Shown: positions 43,957-53,488, counted from the first letter of the stretch. The stretch is 64,000 nucleotides of DNA from Paenibacillus sp. 32352 (GCF_002042965.1 NZ_MZNT01000003.1:558001-622000); one strand, 5' to 3'. A program made the numbers and translations. Notes: generated by a model not told the origin, from the sequence alone.

Positions 43957-45366
43957 ATGAAGCAATTTCTCGACGAGAACTTTTTGTTGTCTAACGAAAC
44001 GGCAGTACGTTTATATCATGATTTCGCTAAGGATATGCCGATTATCGACTACCACTGCCATTTGAGCCCGCAAGAAATTTACGAGAACAAAACATTCAAA
44101 AACATTACGGAAGCTTGGCTGTACGGAGACCATTACAAATGGAGAGCAATGAGATCCAATGGAGTGGAAGAGAAATTCGTTACCGGCGGCGAAGGCGCTT
44201 CCGATTATGACCGTTTCCTTGCATGGGCCAAAACCGTTCCGCAAACGATCGGCAACCCGCTTTATCACTGGTCCCACTTGGAGCTGCAGCGCTATTTTGG
44301 CATTTATGATCTGCTTAACGAGAAGAATGCCCCTGCCATTTGGGAAAAAGTAAACGCTCAACTGACCGGCGAAGGCTTCGGCGCTAGAGATTTCATCAAG
44401 AAATCGAACGTCAAAGTCGTATGTACGACAGACGATCCTACGGATTCCTTGGAATACCACATTAAAATCAAAGACATCAAAGATTTCGACGTCTTGGTGC
44501 TTCCTTCATTCCGTCCGGATAAAGGACTTGAAATCAACCGCGCAACCTTCCTGCCATGGGTAGAGAAGCTGGGGCAAGTTGCCGGTCAAGCAATCGACAA
44601 CTACGATCAATTGCTGGCGGCGCTGGAATCAAGAATTCGTTTCTTCCATTCAGTCGGCGGCCGCGTGTCTGACCATGCGTTGGATTATGTTGCTTACGCT
44701 GAAACAACGAAAGAGCAGGCGGCTGCGATTTTTGCCAAAGCTTTGAAGGGCGAAGCGGTAAGCCTTGAGGAAGAAAAGCAGTACAAAACGTATACTCTTG
44801 TCTTTATGGGCAAGCTGTACGCGGAATTGGGCTGGGCTATGCAGTTCCATATTAACGCTGCACGCAACAACAACAGCCGTATGTTCGGCAATCTCGGTCC
44901 GGATACCGGTTACGACTCCATCAACGACAGCTCTCTTGCATATCCTCTTGCCAAGCTGCTTGACGCATTGGATACCGAAGATGCATTGCCTAAGACGATT
45001 CTGTACTCCTTGAACCCTAAAGACCATTACGTGCTGGGCACGATTATGGGCAGCTTCCAGGGTGGAGGCGTTCCAGGCAAAATTCAGTTGGGCTCCGCTT
45101 GGTGGTTCCTTGATACTAAGGACGGCATGATCGAGCAAATGAAAGCTCTATCGAACCTGGGCTTGTTCAGCCGCTTTGTTGGTATGCTGACGGATTCCAG
45201 AAGCTTCCTGTCCTACACAAGACATGAGTACTTCAGAAGAATCGTATGTAATTTGATCGGCGAATGGGTCGAGAACGGAGAGGCTCCTAACGACCTTGAG
45301 CTGCTCGGCACCATCGTTCAAAATATTTGTTATAACAACGCCAAAGAGTATTTCAATTTCTCCTAA
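43957..45366 (+). CDS. uxaC: Glucuronate/galacturonate isomerase (uronate isomerase)
   Basis: 469 residues from ATG 43957, the usual UxaC length. Amidohydrolase-fold enzyme: metal ligands in PIIDYHCHLSPQEI near the N-terminus, VCTTDDPTDSLEYH near 145, HINAARNNNSRMF near 305 and the final LTDSRSFLSYTRHEYFRR. It converts D-galacturonate to D-tagaturonate and D-glucuronate to D-fructuronate. With UxaE directly upstream, the pair funnels both uronates to fructuronate. A terminator at 45388 closes the operon. Confidence 0.95.
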   Translation: MKQFLDENFLLSNETAVRLYHDFAKDMPIIDYHCHLSPQEIYENKTFKNITEAWLYGDHYKWRAMRSNGVEEKFVTGGEGASDYDRFLAWAKTVPQTIGNPLYHWSHLELQRYFGIYDLLNEKNAPAIWEKVNAQLTGEGFGARDFIKKSNVKVVCTTDDPTDSLEYHIKIKDIKDFDVLVLPSFRPDKGLEINRATFLPWVEKLGQVAGQAIDNYDQLLAALESRIRFFHSVGGRVSDHALDYVAYAETTKEQAAAIFAKALKGEAVSLEEEKQYKTYTLVFMGKLYAELGWAMQFHINAARNNNSRMFGNLGPDTGYDSINDSSLAYPLAKLLDALDTEDALPKTILYSLNPKDHYVLGTIMGSFQGGGVPGKIQLGSAWWFLDTKDGMIEQMKALSNLGLFSRFVGMLTDSRSFLSYTRHEYFRRIVCNLIGEWVENGEAPNDLELLGTIVQNICYNNAKEYFNFS

Positions 45367-45387
45367 GCGGCAGGCGAATCTCGACAA

Positions 45388-45423
45388 GTCCGGTATATCC
45401 ACGCGATATGCCGGGCTTTTTTT
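45388..45423 (+). terminator. Terminator of uxaE-uxaC
   Basis: GTCCGGTATAT pairs with ATATGCCGGGC around CCACGCG, then seven T. Confidence 0.85.
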
Positions 45424-45532
45424 GCATTGCGGAGCTTATTCATTGGATAAAAGGAAGGATATGGTTAGACGGCATGGAATACGTATGATGGAGAGGCACA
45501 GGAAGCGACTAAACGATGGAGGACCTCGATAC

Positions 45533-46897
45533 ATGGACAGCCGCAATGCAACGACGCATCCGGATGAATTAGAAGAACAACGATTATCCTATAGAAAGCT
45601 GCTGGCCTTCTTCATTCCGCTGGGTGCCTCGGCCAGTCTGGTCATGATCTCCCATATCATTATTAACGGAACCTTGGCCAGAGCCGATCATCCGGAGCTT
45701 ATGATTGCCAGCTACAGCATAGCCATGAGCCTGATGGACGTCATTGAAAGGCCTGCGGTTTTGCTGAGACAGACTTGTTCCGCTTTGGTGCGTGACCGGG
45801 TATCGTTTCGAGCAATGTCGCATATCGCGATGTATCTATTGCTGTGCAGCTTCGTGATCGGTTTGGCCATCAGTTATACTCCGCTTGGAGATTGGGTCTT
45901 TCTGCATGGTTTCGGGGCAAGCAGCGAACAGCTTCCCGAAATTATGAGCGTATTCAAGCTGCTCATTTTCGTCATTCTATTTTCCGGTATCCGGTGCTTG
46001 TACCATGGCATCATTATATACAACCTGCGGACCAAATGGCTCACGATCGGGATGGCTATCCGGTTGGCAGGCATGTTCCTTGCGGCGGCTTATTTTATAG
46101 CCTTCGATAGGGTGACGAGCGGAGCCGTAGGTGCGCTTATTTTTCTCATCGGGATGGCGATAGAATGTATCATCAGCGTTATCGAAGGCCGGTCTCTGCT
46201 GAAGCATTCGATTCCGGAAAAGCTCGAGGGACATCCGATCACAAGCAAGCGGCCTATATTCCGGTTTTATCGGCCCTTAATGTATTCCTCCTTCCTGGCG
46301 GTGATCATTGATCCGTCTATCAATGCGTTTCTTGGCCAGACGTGGAATATGGAGCTCGCTATTGCTTCCTTTGCCATCGCGTTGAATCTGGCGCATTTGA
46401 TGCAGAGCTTCTTTTCGTATATGCATCAGATCGTTCTGAACTTTTACCATGTGAGCGCCAGGCAGGTATTCCGCTTCGCCCTGCTGATGAGTCTGCTGCC
46501 CGCTGGGCTGTTATCCATGCTTGCGTATACGTCAATCGGCCCCTGGTTCATGGAGCATGGACTGGGGCTGCAGGCGGGAAGCCCGTTAATGAACGAAAGC
46601 TTGAGAGCTCTCCGTTTTTTTATGATTATGAATCTGGTATTTCCGTGGCTGGACTACTGTCATGGCATCGTGATGCTTAGGGGGCAGACCCGAATCATGG
46701 TATGGTCGCAGGCGTTTAACGTTATCGTGACGCTGGTCACCCTATACGTTCTAGTTAAGCTTGTTCCGGGCTGGAGCGGATCTATCGGGGCTTTGGCGCA
46801 ATCGCTTGGACTAACCGGAGAAATTTTGATTGTGCTATGTATTTTACGAATGACGAACCGTACCCGGCTCGGACCTGCTTTCGCCCGTTCATTGTAG
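45533..46897 (+). CDS. Polytopic membrane protein resembling ANKH / MATE superfamily
   Basis: About 455 residues with 12 likely membrane helices. The N-terminal segment FFIPLGASASLVM, then INGTLARA..PELMIASYSIAMSLMDVIERP, resembles the start of progressive ankylosis (ANKH) proteins, which belong to the MATE/MOP exporter superfamily and release citrate, ATP or pyrophosphate. The likeness was judged by eye. ATG 45533 has GGAGG 10 nt upstream; ATG 45461 after AAGGAAGG is an alternative. Stands alone after the uxa terminator. Cargo unknown. Confidence 0.6.
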   Translation: MDSRNATTHPDELEEQRLSYRKLLAFFIPLGASASLVMISHIIINGTLARADHPELMIASYSIAMSLMDVIERPAVLLRQTCSALVRDRVSFRAMSHIAMYLLLCSFVIGLAISYTPLGDWVFLHGFGASSEQLPEIMSVFKLLIFVILFSGIRCLYHGIIIYNLRTKWLTIGMAIRLAGMFLAAAYFIAFDRVTSGAVGALIFLIGMAIECIISVIEGRSLLKHSIPEKLEGHPITSKRPIFRFYRPLMYSSFLAVIIDPSINAFLGQTWNMELAIASFAIALNLAHLMQSFFSYMHQIVLNFYHVSARQVFRFALLMSLLPAGLLSMLAYTSIGPWFMEHGLGLQAGSPLMNESLRALRFFMIMNLVFPWLDYCHGIVMLRGQTRIMVWSQAFNVIVTLVTLYVLVKLVPGWSGSIGALAQSLGLTGEILIVLCILRMTNRTRLGPAFARSL

Positions 46898-46960
46898 ACG
46901 GGGGAGGAAAGCTATATAATAAGCTGTGACTCGTTAAAGCAAACTGGGGAGGTAATCGGG

Positions 46961-47689
46961 ATGAAAGTGGAAGTTTGGTCGGACATCATGTGTCCGTTCT
47001 GTTATATCGGTAAAAGACGGTTTGAAGCCGGGCTGGAGCAGTTTGCCCATAAAGAGGAAGTGGAGATCGTCTATCGCAGCTTCGAGCTTGATCCGAGCTC
47101 GCCAAGGCATTCCAGCCAGAATGTCCATGAGATGCTGGCTTCCAAATATGGAATGAGCGTGGAACAGGCCAAGGGAATGAATGCGGATGTAGGAAAACAA
47201 GCCAAGGCAGTGGGTCTCAACTTTGCATTCGACACCATGATCTTGACGAATACGTTTGACGCCCATCGTTTAATCCAATTCGCCGCGGAGCAAGGCAAAG
47301 GTAAAGAAGCGGCAGAGCTGCTATTTAAAGCATACTTCACCGATTCGCTTCATGTAGGCGAGCATGAGACATTAATTGAAATTGCGGGTCAGGCCGGACT
47401 TTCCCGGGAAGAAGCGGCAGCCATGCTGGCTGGCAACCAATATTCCGACGAAGTGCGGGCGGATGAAGAGGAGGCTCGCCGATTGGGAGTGAACGGGGTG
47501 CCGTTCTACGTCATTAACCGCAAATATGGCGTATCGGGCGCTCAGCCGAGCGAGACGTTCCTCCAAGTACTGCAGCAGGTATGGGAAGAAGAGCAGCCGC
47601 TTCAAATGATTCAAGGTGAATCTGGCCAGGCTTGCAGCGATGGGGTGTGCAGCCCCGGCGATCCGGATCCGGATCAGGATCGTAAATAA
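46961..47689 (+). CDS. DsbA-family / FrnE-like oxidoreductase
   Basis: 242 residues with a thioredoxin fold and inserted helical domain. The active site CPFC is at residues 11-14 (SDIMCPFCYIGKRRFE). LTNTFDAHRLIQFA and the cis-Pro loop GVNGVPFYVIN are FrnE hallmarks. It has a Cys pair near the C-terminus (ACSDGVC), which may form a second redox site. No signal peptide, so cytoplasmic disulfide or thiol chemistry is likely. GGGAGG precedes the ATG; a terminator follows at 47705. Confidence 0.92.
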   Translation: MKVEVWSDIMCPFCYIGKRRFEAGLEQFAHKEEVEIVYRSFELDPSSPRHSSQNVHEMLASKYGMSVEQAKGMNADVGKQAKAVGLNFAFDTMILTNTFDAHRLIQFAAEQGKGKEAAELLFKAYFTDSLHVGEHETLIEIAGQAGLSREEAAAMLAGNQYSDEVRADEEEARRLGVNGVPFYVINRKYGVSGAQPSETFLQVLQQVWEEEQPLQMIQGESGQACSDGVCSPGDPDPDQDRK

Positions 47690-47704
47690 GTGTCCATAAA
47701 CGGC

Positions 47705-47732
47705 AAAACCGTCCTTGATAAGGACGGTTTTT
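47705..47732 (+). terminator. Terminator after the frnE-like gene
   Basis: AAAACCGTCCTT-GATA-AAGGACGGTTTTT. The A-rich left arm allows it to work for the minus-strand exonuclease too. Confidence 0.85.
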
Positions 47733-47754
47733 GTCGTAAAGAGCCTGTTTGAGC

Positions 47755-48507
47755 TTAGGCGAGCTGCTGCTTTCTGGCTTTTCTGCCGTATTTGGCGTGG
47801 AAAAATTTGGTGAACAGCTCTTTCACCATCTCGATTTCCTCAGCGCTCAGCTTCATCACTTCCACATATTTGCGGGTCTTTTCATCCTTGATGAACTGAT
47901 TCCAGGTTAACGTCTGCTCTTTTTCCAACGCATTATCCAACGATAGCGTGATCCATTTTTTAATGCCCCCGGTACATAGCTTAAATTGATTAGGGACAAA
48001 ATAATCGGTAGAAGCAACCACCTCAGGCTTCAATTGAAGCAGCTGGGCCGTATTTAACGCATCATCCAATGCCGAGTGATGCTGCCCGATTGGTTCGAGA
48101 TGATGGTCTGCCAGCGCTTGCTGCAGGCCGCCTTCGAAATAGGCGGTCACATCCAGCAGGTTGACGAGCCATTCATCACTCAGCTGATTCACCTTGCAAT
48201 CCAGGAACAGGTGGAAAAAGTCGCCTCCGCCCCAAGCCAGCATCGTATACTCCTCGCCGCAGAATTTCCGGAAGGCTTGTACCACTTCGGCAAAGCGTTT
48301 GCTCCGGTGCAGCGTTTCTTTGGAAATCCCGCAAAATTGCAGGGCAAATCTATTAATATAGAAATTAGGATTAATATAGCTTTGAAATGTATCGATGACC
48401 TCCAGCCGCTCATTCAGCTTGACGGCTCCAATCTCGATGATTTCCATGGGATAAATATCGTAATGCTTTCTTCCGTTAAATTCGAGGTCTATCACGATAT
48501 AATTCAT
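47755..48507 (-). CDS. DEDDh 3'-5' exonuclease, KapD-like
   Basis: 250 residues from ATG 48507, with GGGGGTG upstream; the longer frame to 48531 lacks a site. Exo I motif is VIDLEFNGRKHYD (DLE), Exo II region has CGISKETLHRSKRF and WGGGDFF, and Exo III is HHSALDDALNTAQLL (H-x4-D). Matches KapD/inhibitor-of-KinA-pathway-type exonucleases that trim RNA or DNA ends. The ~60-residue C-terminal tail (from NALEKEQ) is extra. Divergent from thrC. Confidence 0.85.
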   Translation of the reverse strand: MNYIVIDLEFNGRKHYDIYPMEIIEIGAVKLNERLEVIDTFQSYINPNFYINRFALQFCGISKETLHRSKRFAEVVQAFRKFCGEEYTMLAWGGGDFFHLFLDCKVNQLSDEWLVNLLDVTAYFEGGLQQALADHHLEPIGQHHSALDDALNTAQLLQLKPEVVASTDYFVPNQFKLCTGGIKKWITLSLDNALEKEQTLTWNQFIKDEKTRKYVEVMKLSAEEIEMVKELFTKFFHAKYGRKARKQQLA

Positions 48508-48661
48508 TCTTTCACCCCCTGGTACAAGCATACCACGTTTAGGGCCTATTTTTGTAATGTTTTTCGTTACCAGAGTTGACGAAAAAAGTCGATAAACAGC
48601 CGAATTTGTAAACCTTTCGCACTTTAACGCTTTTCTTGTTCATAATAAGCCGACTTTTTGG

Positions 48662-48667
48662 TATAAT
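48662..48667 (+). promoter_or_regulatory. -10 element of thrC
   Basis: Perfect TATAAT 33 bases before the thrC ATG; the best -35 at 17 nt is the weak TTCATA. Confidence 0.4.
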
Positions 48668-48699
48668 GAAGTGAATTTTCGTACGCGAAGGGGATTAGT

Positions 48700-50091
48700 A
48701 TGGACTATATTAGCACGCGAGGAAAAGTAGAGAAATGTGGATTCATCGACGCCTTCCTGATGGGGCTTGCCAACGACGGCGGTCTGGTCATTCCCAGTGA
48801 AATTCCGGTGATCTCGGAGCAGAAGCTGAAGGAATGGGAAAGCCTGTCCTACCAGGATCTGATGCTTGAAATATTCTCTTATTTTACAAATGACGAAATT
48901 CCTTATGAGGATCTGAGAAAGCTGATCTATGACAGCTACTCTACCTTCAGGGATGAGAACGTAACGCCTCTGAAACCAATCAATGATTCGCTGTATGTGC
49001 TGGAGCTGTTCCATGGGCCGACCTTTGCATTCAAAGACGTCGCGCTTCAGTTCATGGGCAATCTGTATTCTTATGTAGCGACCAAAAGAAATGAAATCAT
49101 TAATATTCTCGGTGCAACCTCAGGGGATACCGGAGCGGCAGCCATTCAGGGCGTACGGGGCAAAGAAGGAATCCGGATTTGCATCCTCCACCCTCATCAA
49201 AAGGTAAGCAAGGTTCAAGAGCTTCAGATGACGACGGTGCAGGATGAAAATGTGCTGAACTTATCGGTCAAAGGCAACTTCGATGATTGTCAGCAGTTCA
49301 TTAAAGAGCTGTTCGCCGATGTGGATTTTAAGCATAAATATCATTTGCGTGCCATCAATTCCATCAACTTTGTGCGGATATTGGCGCAAACCGTGTACTA
49401 CTTCTATGCTTATTTCCAAATTTCCAAAACCAAACCGGTAGGCAAGGTCAACTTCAGCGTGCCTACAGGCAACTTCGGGAATATTTTCTCGGGTTACTTG
49501 GCGAAGCAAATGGGTCTTCCGGTTGGCAAGCTAATCTTGGCTACCAATGAGAATAATATCCTGGAGCGTTTCGTTAAAGAAGGCGTGTATATGCCTGGAG
49601 AATTCCACAGCACCTACAGCCCTTCCATGGATATTCAAATTGCCAGCAATTTCGAACGGTATTTGTACTACTTGACTGGGAAAAATTCGGAAAAGGTAGC
49701 TTCTCTTATGAACCAGTTCCGTTCCGAAGGCAAAATTGAGATAGCCGGCGAGGAGCTTCAAAAGGTTCAAGCTGATTTTGAATCCAAAGGGGTTCAAGGC
49801 AAAGATTGTCTTCAGGTTATCGAAAAGTATTACAAGCAATACAGCTACTTGTTCGATCCGCATACGGCCTGCGGTGTCTCCGCATACGAAGCTTGCAGCG
49901 GCGATGACGAAGTGTGTGTCGTATTCGCTACCGCTCATCCGGCCAAGTTCAACGAGTCCATCGAGCTGGTTCATATCGAACAGACGTTCCCACTGGAAAT
50001 CCAAGGGCTGTTCGATAAAACACAGTACCAGACCGTTGTTGATAACGAAAAGCAGCAGCTGGTGAAGCAATTGGAAACCTTCTTCGCATAA
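48700..50091 (+). CDS. thrC: Threonine synthase
   Basis: 463 residues, the long (class I) form. PLP-dependent conversion of O-phosphohomoserine to threonine. N-terminal MDYISTRGK then GLANDGGLVIP; PLP-lysine in HGPTFAFKDVALQF near residue 113; the phosphate loop is in PTGNFGNIFSGYLAKQMGLP; GATSGDTGAAAIQGV is near 145. It is not next to hom or thrB in this window. AAGGGGA precedes the ATG; strong bidirectional terminator after. Confidence 0.95.
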   Translation: MDYISTRGKVEKCGFIDAFLMGLANDGGLVIPSEIPVISEQKLKEWESLSYQDLMLEIFSYFTNDEIPYEDLRKLIYDSYSTFRDENVTPLKPINDSLYVLELFHGPTFAFKDVALQFMGNLYSYVATKRNEIINILGATSGDTGAAAIQGVRGKEGIRICILHPHQKVSKVQELQMTTVQDENVLNLSVKGNFDDCQQFIKELFADVDFKHKYHLRAINSINFVRILAQTVYYFYAYFQISKTKPVGKVNFSVPTGNFGNIFSGYLAKQMGLPVGKLILATNENNILERFVKEGVYMPGEFHSTYSPSMDIQIASNFERYLYYLTGKNSEKVASLMNQFRSEGKIEIAGEELQKVQADFESKGVQGKDCLQVIEKYYKQYSYLFDPHTACGVSAYEACSGDDEVCVVFATAHPAKFNESIELVHIEQTFPLEIQGLFDKTQYQTVVDNEKQQLVKQLETFFA

Positions 50092-50100
50092 ATGGAATGT

Positions 50101-50142
50101 AAAAAAGACATCGCTTTGGAGTTTGAGGGCGATGTCTTTTTT
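50101..50142. terminator. Bidirectional terminator, thrC / MFS gene
   Basis: AAAAAAGACATCGC pairs with GCGATGTCTTTTTT; the arms extend into ATGGAATG / CATTCCAT. Serves both convergent genes. Confidence 0.88.
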
Positions 50143-50154
50143 CATTCCATAAAA

Positions 50155-51390
50155 TTATCGTTTAGCGGAGGAACCAATCTGGATATTGCGGCCGGCCCCA
50201 ATCCCGAACATCAAGTACAGTGCGGTTGCGATGATAAGCACGAGCAGCGGAGCGGACCAAGCGCCGGTCAAGTCATGCAGCCAACCGATCAAGATCGGCC
50301 CTACTGCGGCCAGCAGATAACCCAAAGATTGGGCCATCCCCGAGAGCACGGCAGCTTGAGCAGGAGTTGCCGACCTGAGCGCGAAGAAGGCAAGCGCCAA
50401 GCTGATGCTGCCTCCCTGCCCGATTCCGATCAGAACGATCCAGAGAGGAGCAATGGATGGAGAGCTTGTGAGCAGCAGCCCGACATAGCCCAGCAAAGCG
50501 GAGCAGGCGCTGAAGGCTACCAATCCGCGTTGACTGGCCCTTCTGCCGGCTAACGTCGGCATGATGAAGGAGAACGGCAAGCTCACAGCTTGCATCAGGG
50601 ATAACATCCAGCCAGCCGTGGTCGGGCTCATCCCTCTGTCATGCAGGATGGCAGGCAGCCAAGCGATCGTTACATAAAATGCCAGAGACTGCAGCCCCAT
50701 GAACAGAGTTACCTGCCAAGCGAGGCGAGAACGCCACAAGCTGATGGAAGCAGTCTGTGCGGCTGCCGCGGTGCTCTTGGACTGCGCGGAACGAAGCTGC
50801 GGCAGCCAAACGATAAGTCCCGCTATGGAGAGTACCGCCCAGCAGCCGAGCGACCCTCGCCAACCAAGACCGAGCCCGCTGGAAATAGGAACGCTGATAC
50901 CCGAAGCCAAGGCGGCCCAAGTGCTCATGGACATGGAGTAGAGACCGGTCAGCAGTCCGACTTTGCCTGGAAAATCACGTTTAATGAGGCTGGGAAGCAG
51001 AACATTGCCTACTGCGATACCCGCGCCCATGACGGCTGTGCCGATAAATAGTGGGGCGACGCCTGGAACGGAGCGCAGCAGGATCCCTAAGGTCAGTGCG
51101 ATAAGGCTTGCGAATAAAGTTTTCTCCGTTCCGATCCTCCTGGCTATTCCGGGTGCCAATGGCGACAGCAGGGCAAATGCGAGCAGCGGGAATGCCGTCA
51201 GTAAGCTGGCCAGCACATTCGATAAGCCGGTCTCCGCTCGAATGGTCGAAGTGAGAGGGCCTACGACCGTGATGGATGCGCGTAAATTCGAAGCTATCAG
51301 CACGACGCCGAGCATAAGCAGCAGGCTGCCGCTGCGAGCCGCTCCAGTTGCCTGGGCTTGTAAGGAAGAGGACGATGCATTATTGCTCAT
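50155..51390 (-). CDS. MFS transporter, CynX/NimT type
   Basis: 411 residues, twelve membrane helices. Start LLMLGVVLIASNLRASITVVGPL is the CynX/YycB/NimT hallmark; the MFS loop is PGIARRIGTEKTLFASL. Family members take up cyanate or expel 2-nitroimidazole; cargo here is unknown. It is divergent from an XRE-cupin regulator, with paired 13-bp repeats in between, which suggests ligand-controlled expression. Confidence 0.9.
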   Translation of the reverse strand: MSNNASSSSLQAQATGAARSGSLLLMLGVVLIASNLRASITVVGPLTSTIRAETGLSNVLASLLTAFPLLAFALLSPLAPGIARRIGTEKTLFASLIALTLGILLRSVPGVAPLFIGTAVMGAGIAVGNVLLPSLIKRDFPGKVGLLTGLYSMSMSTWAALASGISVPISSGLGLGWRGSLGCWAVLSIAGLIVWLPQLRSAQSKSTAAAAQTASISLWRSRLAWQVTLFMGLQSLAFYVTIAWLPAILHDRGMSPTTAGWMLSLMQAVSLPFSFIMPTLAGRRASQRGLVAFSACSALLGYVGLLLTSSPSIAPLWIVLIGIGQGGSISLALAFFALRSATPAQAAVLSGMAQSLGYLLAAVGPILIGWLHDLTGAWSAPLLVLIIATALYLMFGIGAGRNIQIGSSAKR

Positions 51391-51473
51391 GATTAAGACT
51401 CCTTCTAAAGAAAATATAAGTCTGCAGCGAAAGAAAAATGGTTTCCTAGGTCTGCATCACGATTGCTTCTAAC

Positions 51474-51517
51474 AGTAAACTATAATATACTTATATTACT
51501 GAAAAGTAAACTATAAT
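51474..51517. promoter_or_regulatory. Operator with 13-bp direct repeats around a palindrome
   Basis: AGTAAACTATAAT at 51474-51486 and 51505-51517, 31 bases apart. Between them lies TAATATA-CT-TATATTA (51483-51498). A likely XRE-cupin regulator site that controls both divergent genes. Confidence 0.6.
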
Positions 51518-51540
51518 TTATTTTTGTGAGGTGGACTGGA

Positions 51541-52116
51541 TTGGATTTACCGAAAGATACGGAGCAGGACATGATGGAGATGGTGCGGAGAATTGGACAT
51601 CAGCTTAGGCACATGCGCAAGGAGCGGAAGCTGAGCCTCGATGATCTTGCGGATCTCACCGGCGTCAGCAAACTGACACTGGGGAAGATAGAGCGGGGGG
51701 AGACGAATCCGAGCTTGGCTGTCATTTGGCGTATTGCCGACGGATTATCCATTCCCATGTCCTCTTTATTCGAGAATGAGACATTCGTTCAACTGTCACG
51801 CTCGGGGGAAGGCATTCATTTTACAGACGGCCCTTTTCGGGTGGAGCCGATTTTTACTCGTTCCTCGAATGGAATAGCCGACAGCTACCGTGTATTTTTG
51901 CAGCCTGACAGCTCCTATTCCTCCGAGTACCATCCGGCCGGTCTCATTGAGACAGCGACCGTCATGTCGGGCTCGGTCCGGATCAATGTATGCGATACGT
52001 CTTATGAGATGGGGCTGTACGACTCCATTCGCTTTCGCGGCGATTACAGCCATTCCTACATCAATACCTCAGATTCCGCGGCCGTCATCCATATTTCACT
52101 TGAAAGGCAGGGGTAG
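51541..52116 (+). CDS. XRE-cupin transcriptional regulator
   Basis: 191 residues from TTG 51541, with GAGGTGG 6 nt upstream; a GTG at 51526 is an alternative. XRE HTH (LRHMRKERKLSLDDLADLTGVSKLTLGKIERGETNPSLAVIWRIADGLSIP in outline) is followed by a cupin (HPAGLIETATVMSGSVRINV, then HSYINTSDSAAVIHISLE). The cupin binds a small ligand. It probably represses the divergent MFS gene. Confidence 0.88.
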   Translation: MDLPKDTEQDMMEMVRRIGHQLRHMRKERKLSLDDLADLTGVSKLTLGKIERGETNPSLAVIWRIADGLSIPMSSLFENETFVQLSRSGEGIHFTDGPFRVEPIFTRSSNGIADSYRVFLQPDSSYSSEYHPAGLIETATVMSGSVRINVCDTSYEMGLYDSIRFRGDYSHSYINTSDSAAVIHISLERQG

Positions 52117-52127
52117 CAGTCACCTAA

Positions 52128-53399
52128 TTAGTTTTGAAAACCGGCTATGTACCAGCTTAGAACCTCACTCCAGTCCCATTGCTCGTAATAGTTGGAGCCT
52201 AGATCAATGGAGCTGATCCATGTAATTGCCCCAGACCCGTCCGGCTGTCCCAGCATGACGGATGCCAGGTTACGGTCAGAACGGACCCATCCGAGCTTGT
52301 TCGCTGCAGGAATATAGGCAGGCGAATAGTCTCCGAACCCGGCAGGAGGCGCGGTAATAGGACGCTGCACGGCGCTCTGAAGCATTAAACGAACCAGGAC
52401 GGGGACCGGCCGTGTCGCGGGATCGGTCGACCATTTGCTCTCCGTAGCACGGGATACCACTATCGTATCCTCCTTCAGCCATGTAAAATTGCCGTCGGCA
52501 AAGCCTTCAGGCGTTAGTGTCGGAGAGTGCAAGGCAGGCAGCTCCTTGATTTTCAAATGCTTGTTCTCCAATGCCATTCTTCCTCCGCCTTGAATATAGG
52601 CCAGCCGTGTTTTGTCGGGAGCCCACTGAAACCAGCCTGTATTCGCCAGCATTTCATCGAGGGGAAGAAATGTTTTGCCATTGGAAGAAAGCAGGCAGAG
52701 CATGTCGCTGTCCGCCGACCACGAAGCCGTAGGATGAACGACGAAAGCAATCCATTTCCGATCGTAGGACCACTTGAAGAGGGTTGTGCCGATAGAGAGC
52801 ACCGTGACGTTCCCTTGGGTCAGTTGAGAAGGGATGGTGAAAAAGGGCTTGATCTTCTTTTCGTCGAGCTTGGCGTCAACCGGTATTTTGTACAGAATAG
52901 GCCGGGTCCAGCCGTCCGGCAGACGAGCCGCGGTAGAAGAAGCCAGGAAGCCTGTTCCATCCGGCAGCCAAGAGTAATTATTGACCCCAAGTGCAACATT
53001 GTCGAAGCGATTGCCGGTTACCTTCTCGGCGTCGGTAATATTCAAAATCAGTTCATCCTGAAAGGCCAGAATATTAGAAGTTGGCGACCACTGGAGGTTG
53101 CTTCCGCGGCCTCCATAAGCTTGCTCATGACGACCGGTGTTGATGTGATAGAGCCATATTTCGTTGTTTTGTTCTCCGGATGCCTTCATATAGGCGATCC
53201 ATTGCCCGTCATAAGACCATCTCGGATGGGAGGCCCCGCCGTCTCTTGTCAGCTGCTTCTCGGTATCCCCTTCCTTTACCCATAGATTGCCGCCTCGAAT
53301 AAACGCCGCTTTTACGGGAGTTTCCGGTGACGCATCCGCTGCAGGCAGAAGACCGGACATTCCGAACCACACGATGGCAATCAGACCCAACCATCTCAA
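52128..53399 (-). CDS. Exported TolB-like / WD40-type beta-propeller protein
   Basis: 423 residues with a signal peptide (GLIAIVWFGMSGLLPAADA) and repeated PD40/TolB-like blades: GGASHPRWSYDGQWIAYMKA, GSNLQWSPTSNILAF, KWSYDRKWIAFVVH, WFQWAPDKTRLAYIQGG. Six to seven blades fit the length. It probably acts outside the membrane as a binding platform; partner unknown. No Tol/Pal genes are near. Start 53399 lies 169 bases from the divergent fabH. Confidence 0.82.
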   Translation of the reverse strand: MRWLGLIAIVWFGMSGLLPAADASPETPVKAAFIRGGNLWVKEGDTEKQLTRDGGASHPRWSYDGQWIAYMKASGEQNNEIWLYHINTGRHEQAYGGRGSNLQWSPTSNILAFQDELILNITDAEKVTGNRFDNVALGVNNYSWLPDGTGFLASSTAARLPDGWTRPILYKIPVDAKLDEKKIKPFFTIPSQLTQGNVTVLSIGTTLFKWSYDRKWIAFVVHPTASWSADSDMLCLLSSNGKTFLPLDEMLANTGWFQWAPDKTRLAYIQGGGRMALENKHLKIKELPALHSPTLTPEGFADGNFTWLKEDTIVVSRATESKWSTDPATRPVPVLVRLMLQSAVQRPITAPPAGFGDYSPAYIPAANKLGWVRSDRNLASVMLGQPDGSGAITWISSIDLGSNYYEQWDWSEVLSWYIAGFQN

Positions 53400-53488
53400 T
53401 AGATGTCCCCTCCTTATAGAATCAATGAACTTGAATCTTCCTTAATTTGCTCCTCGGGGTACCGCTTCATTCCATAAGTTATTGTCCA

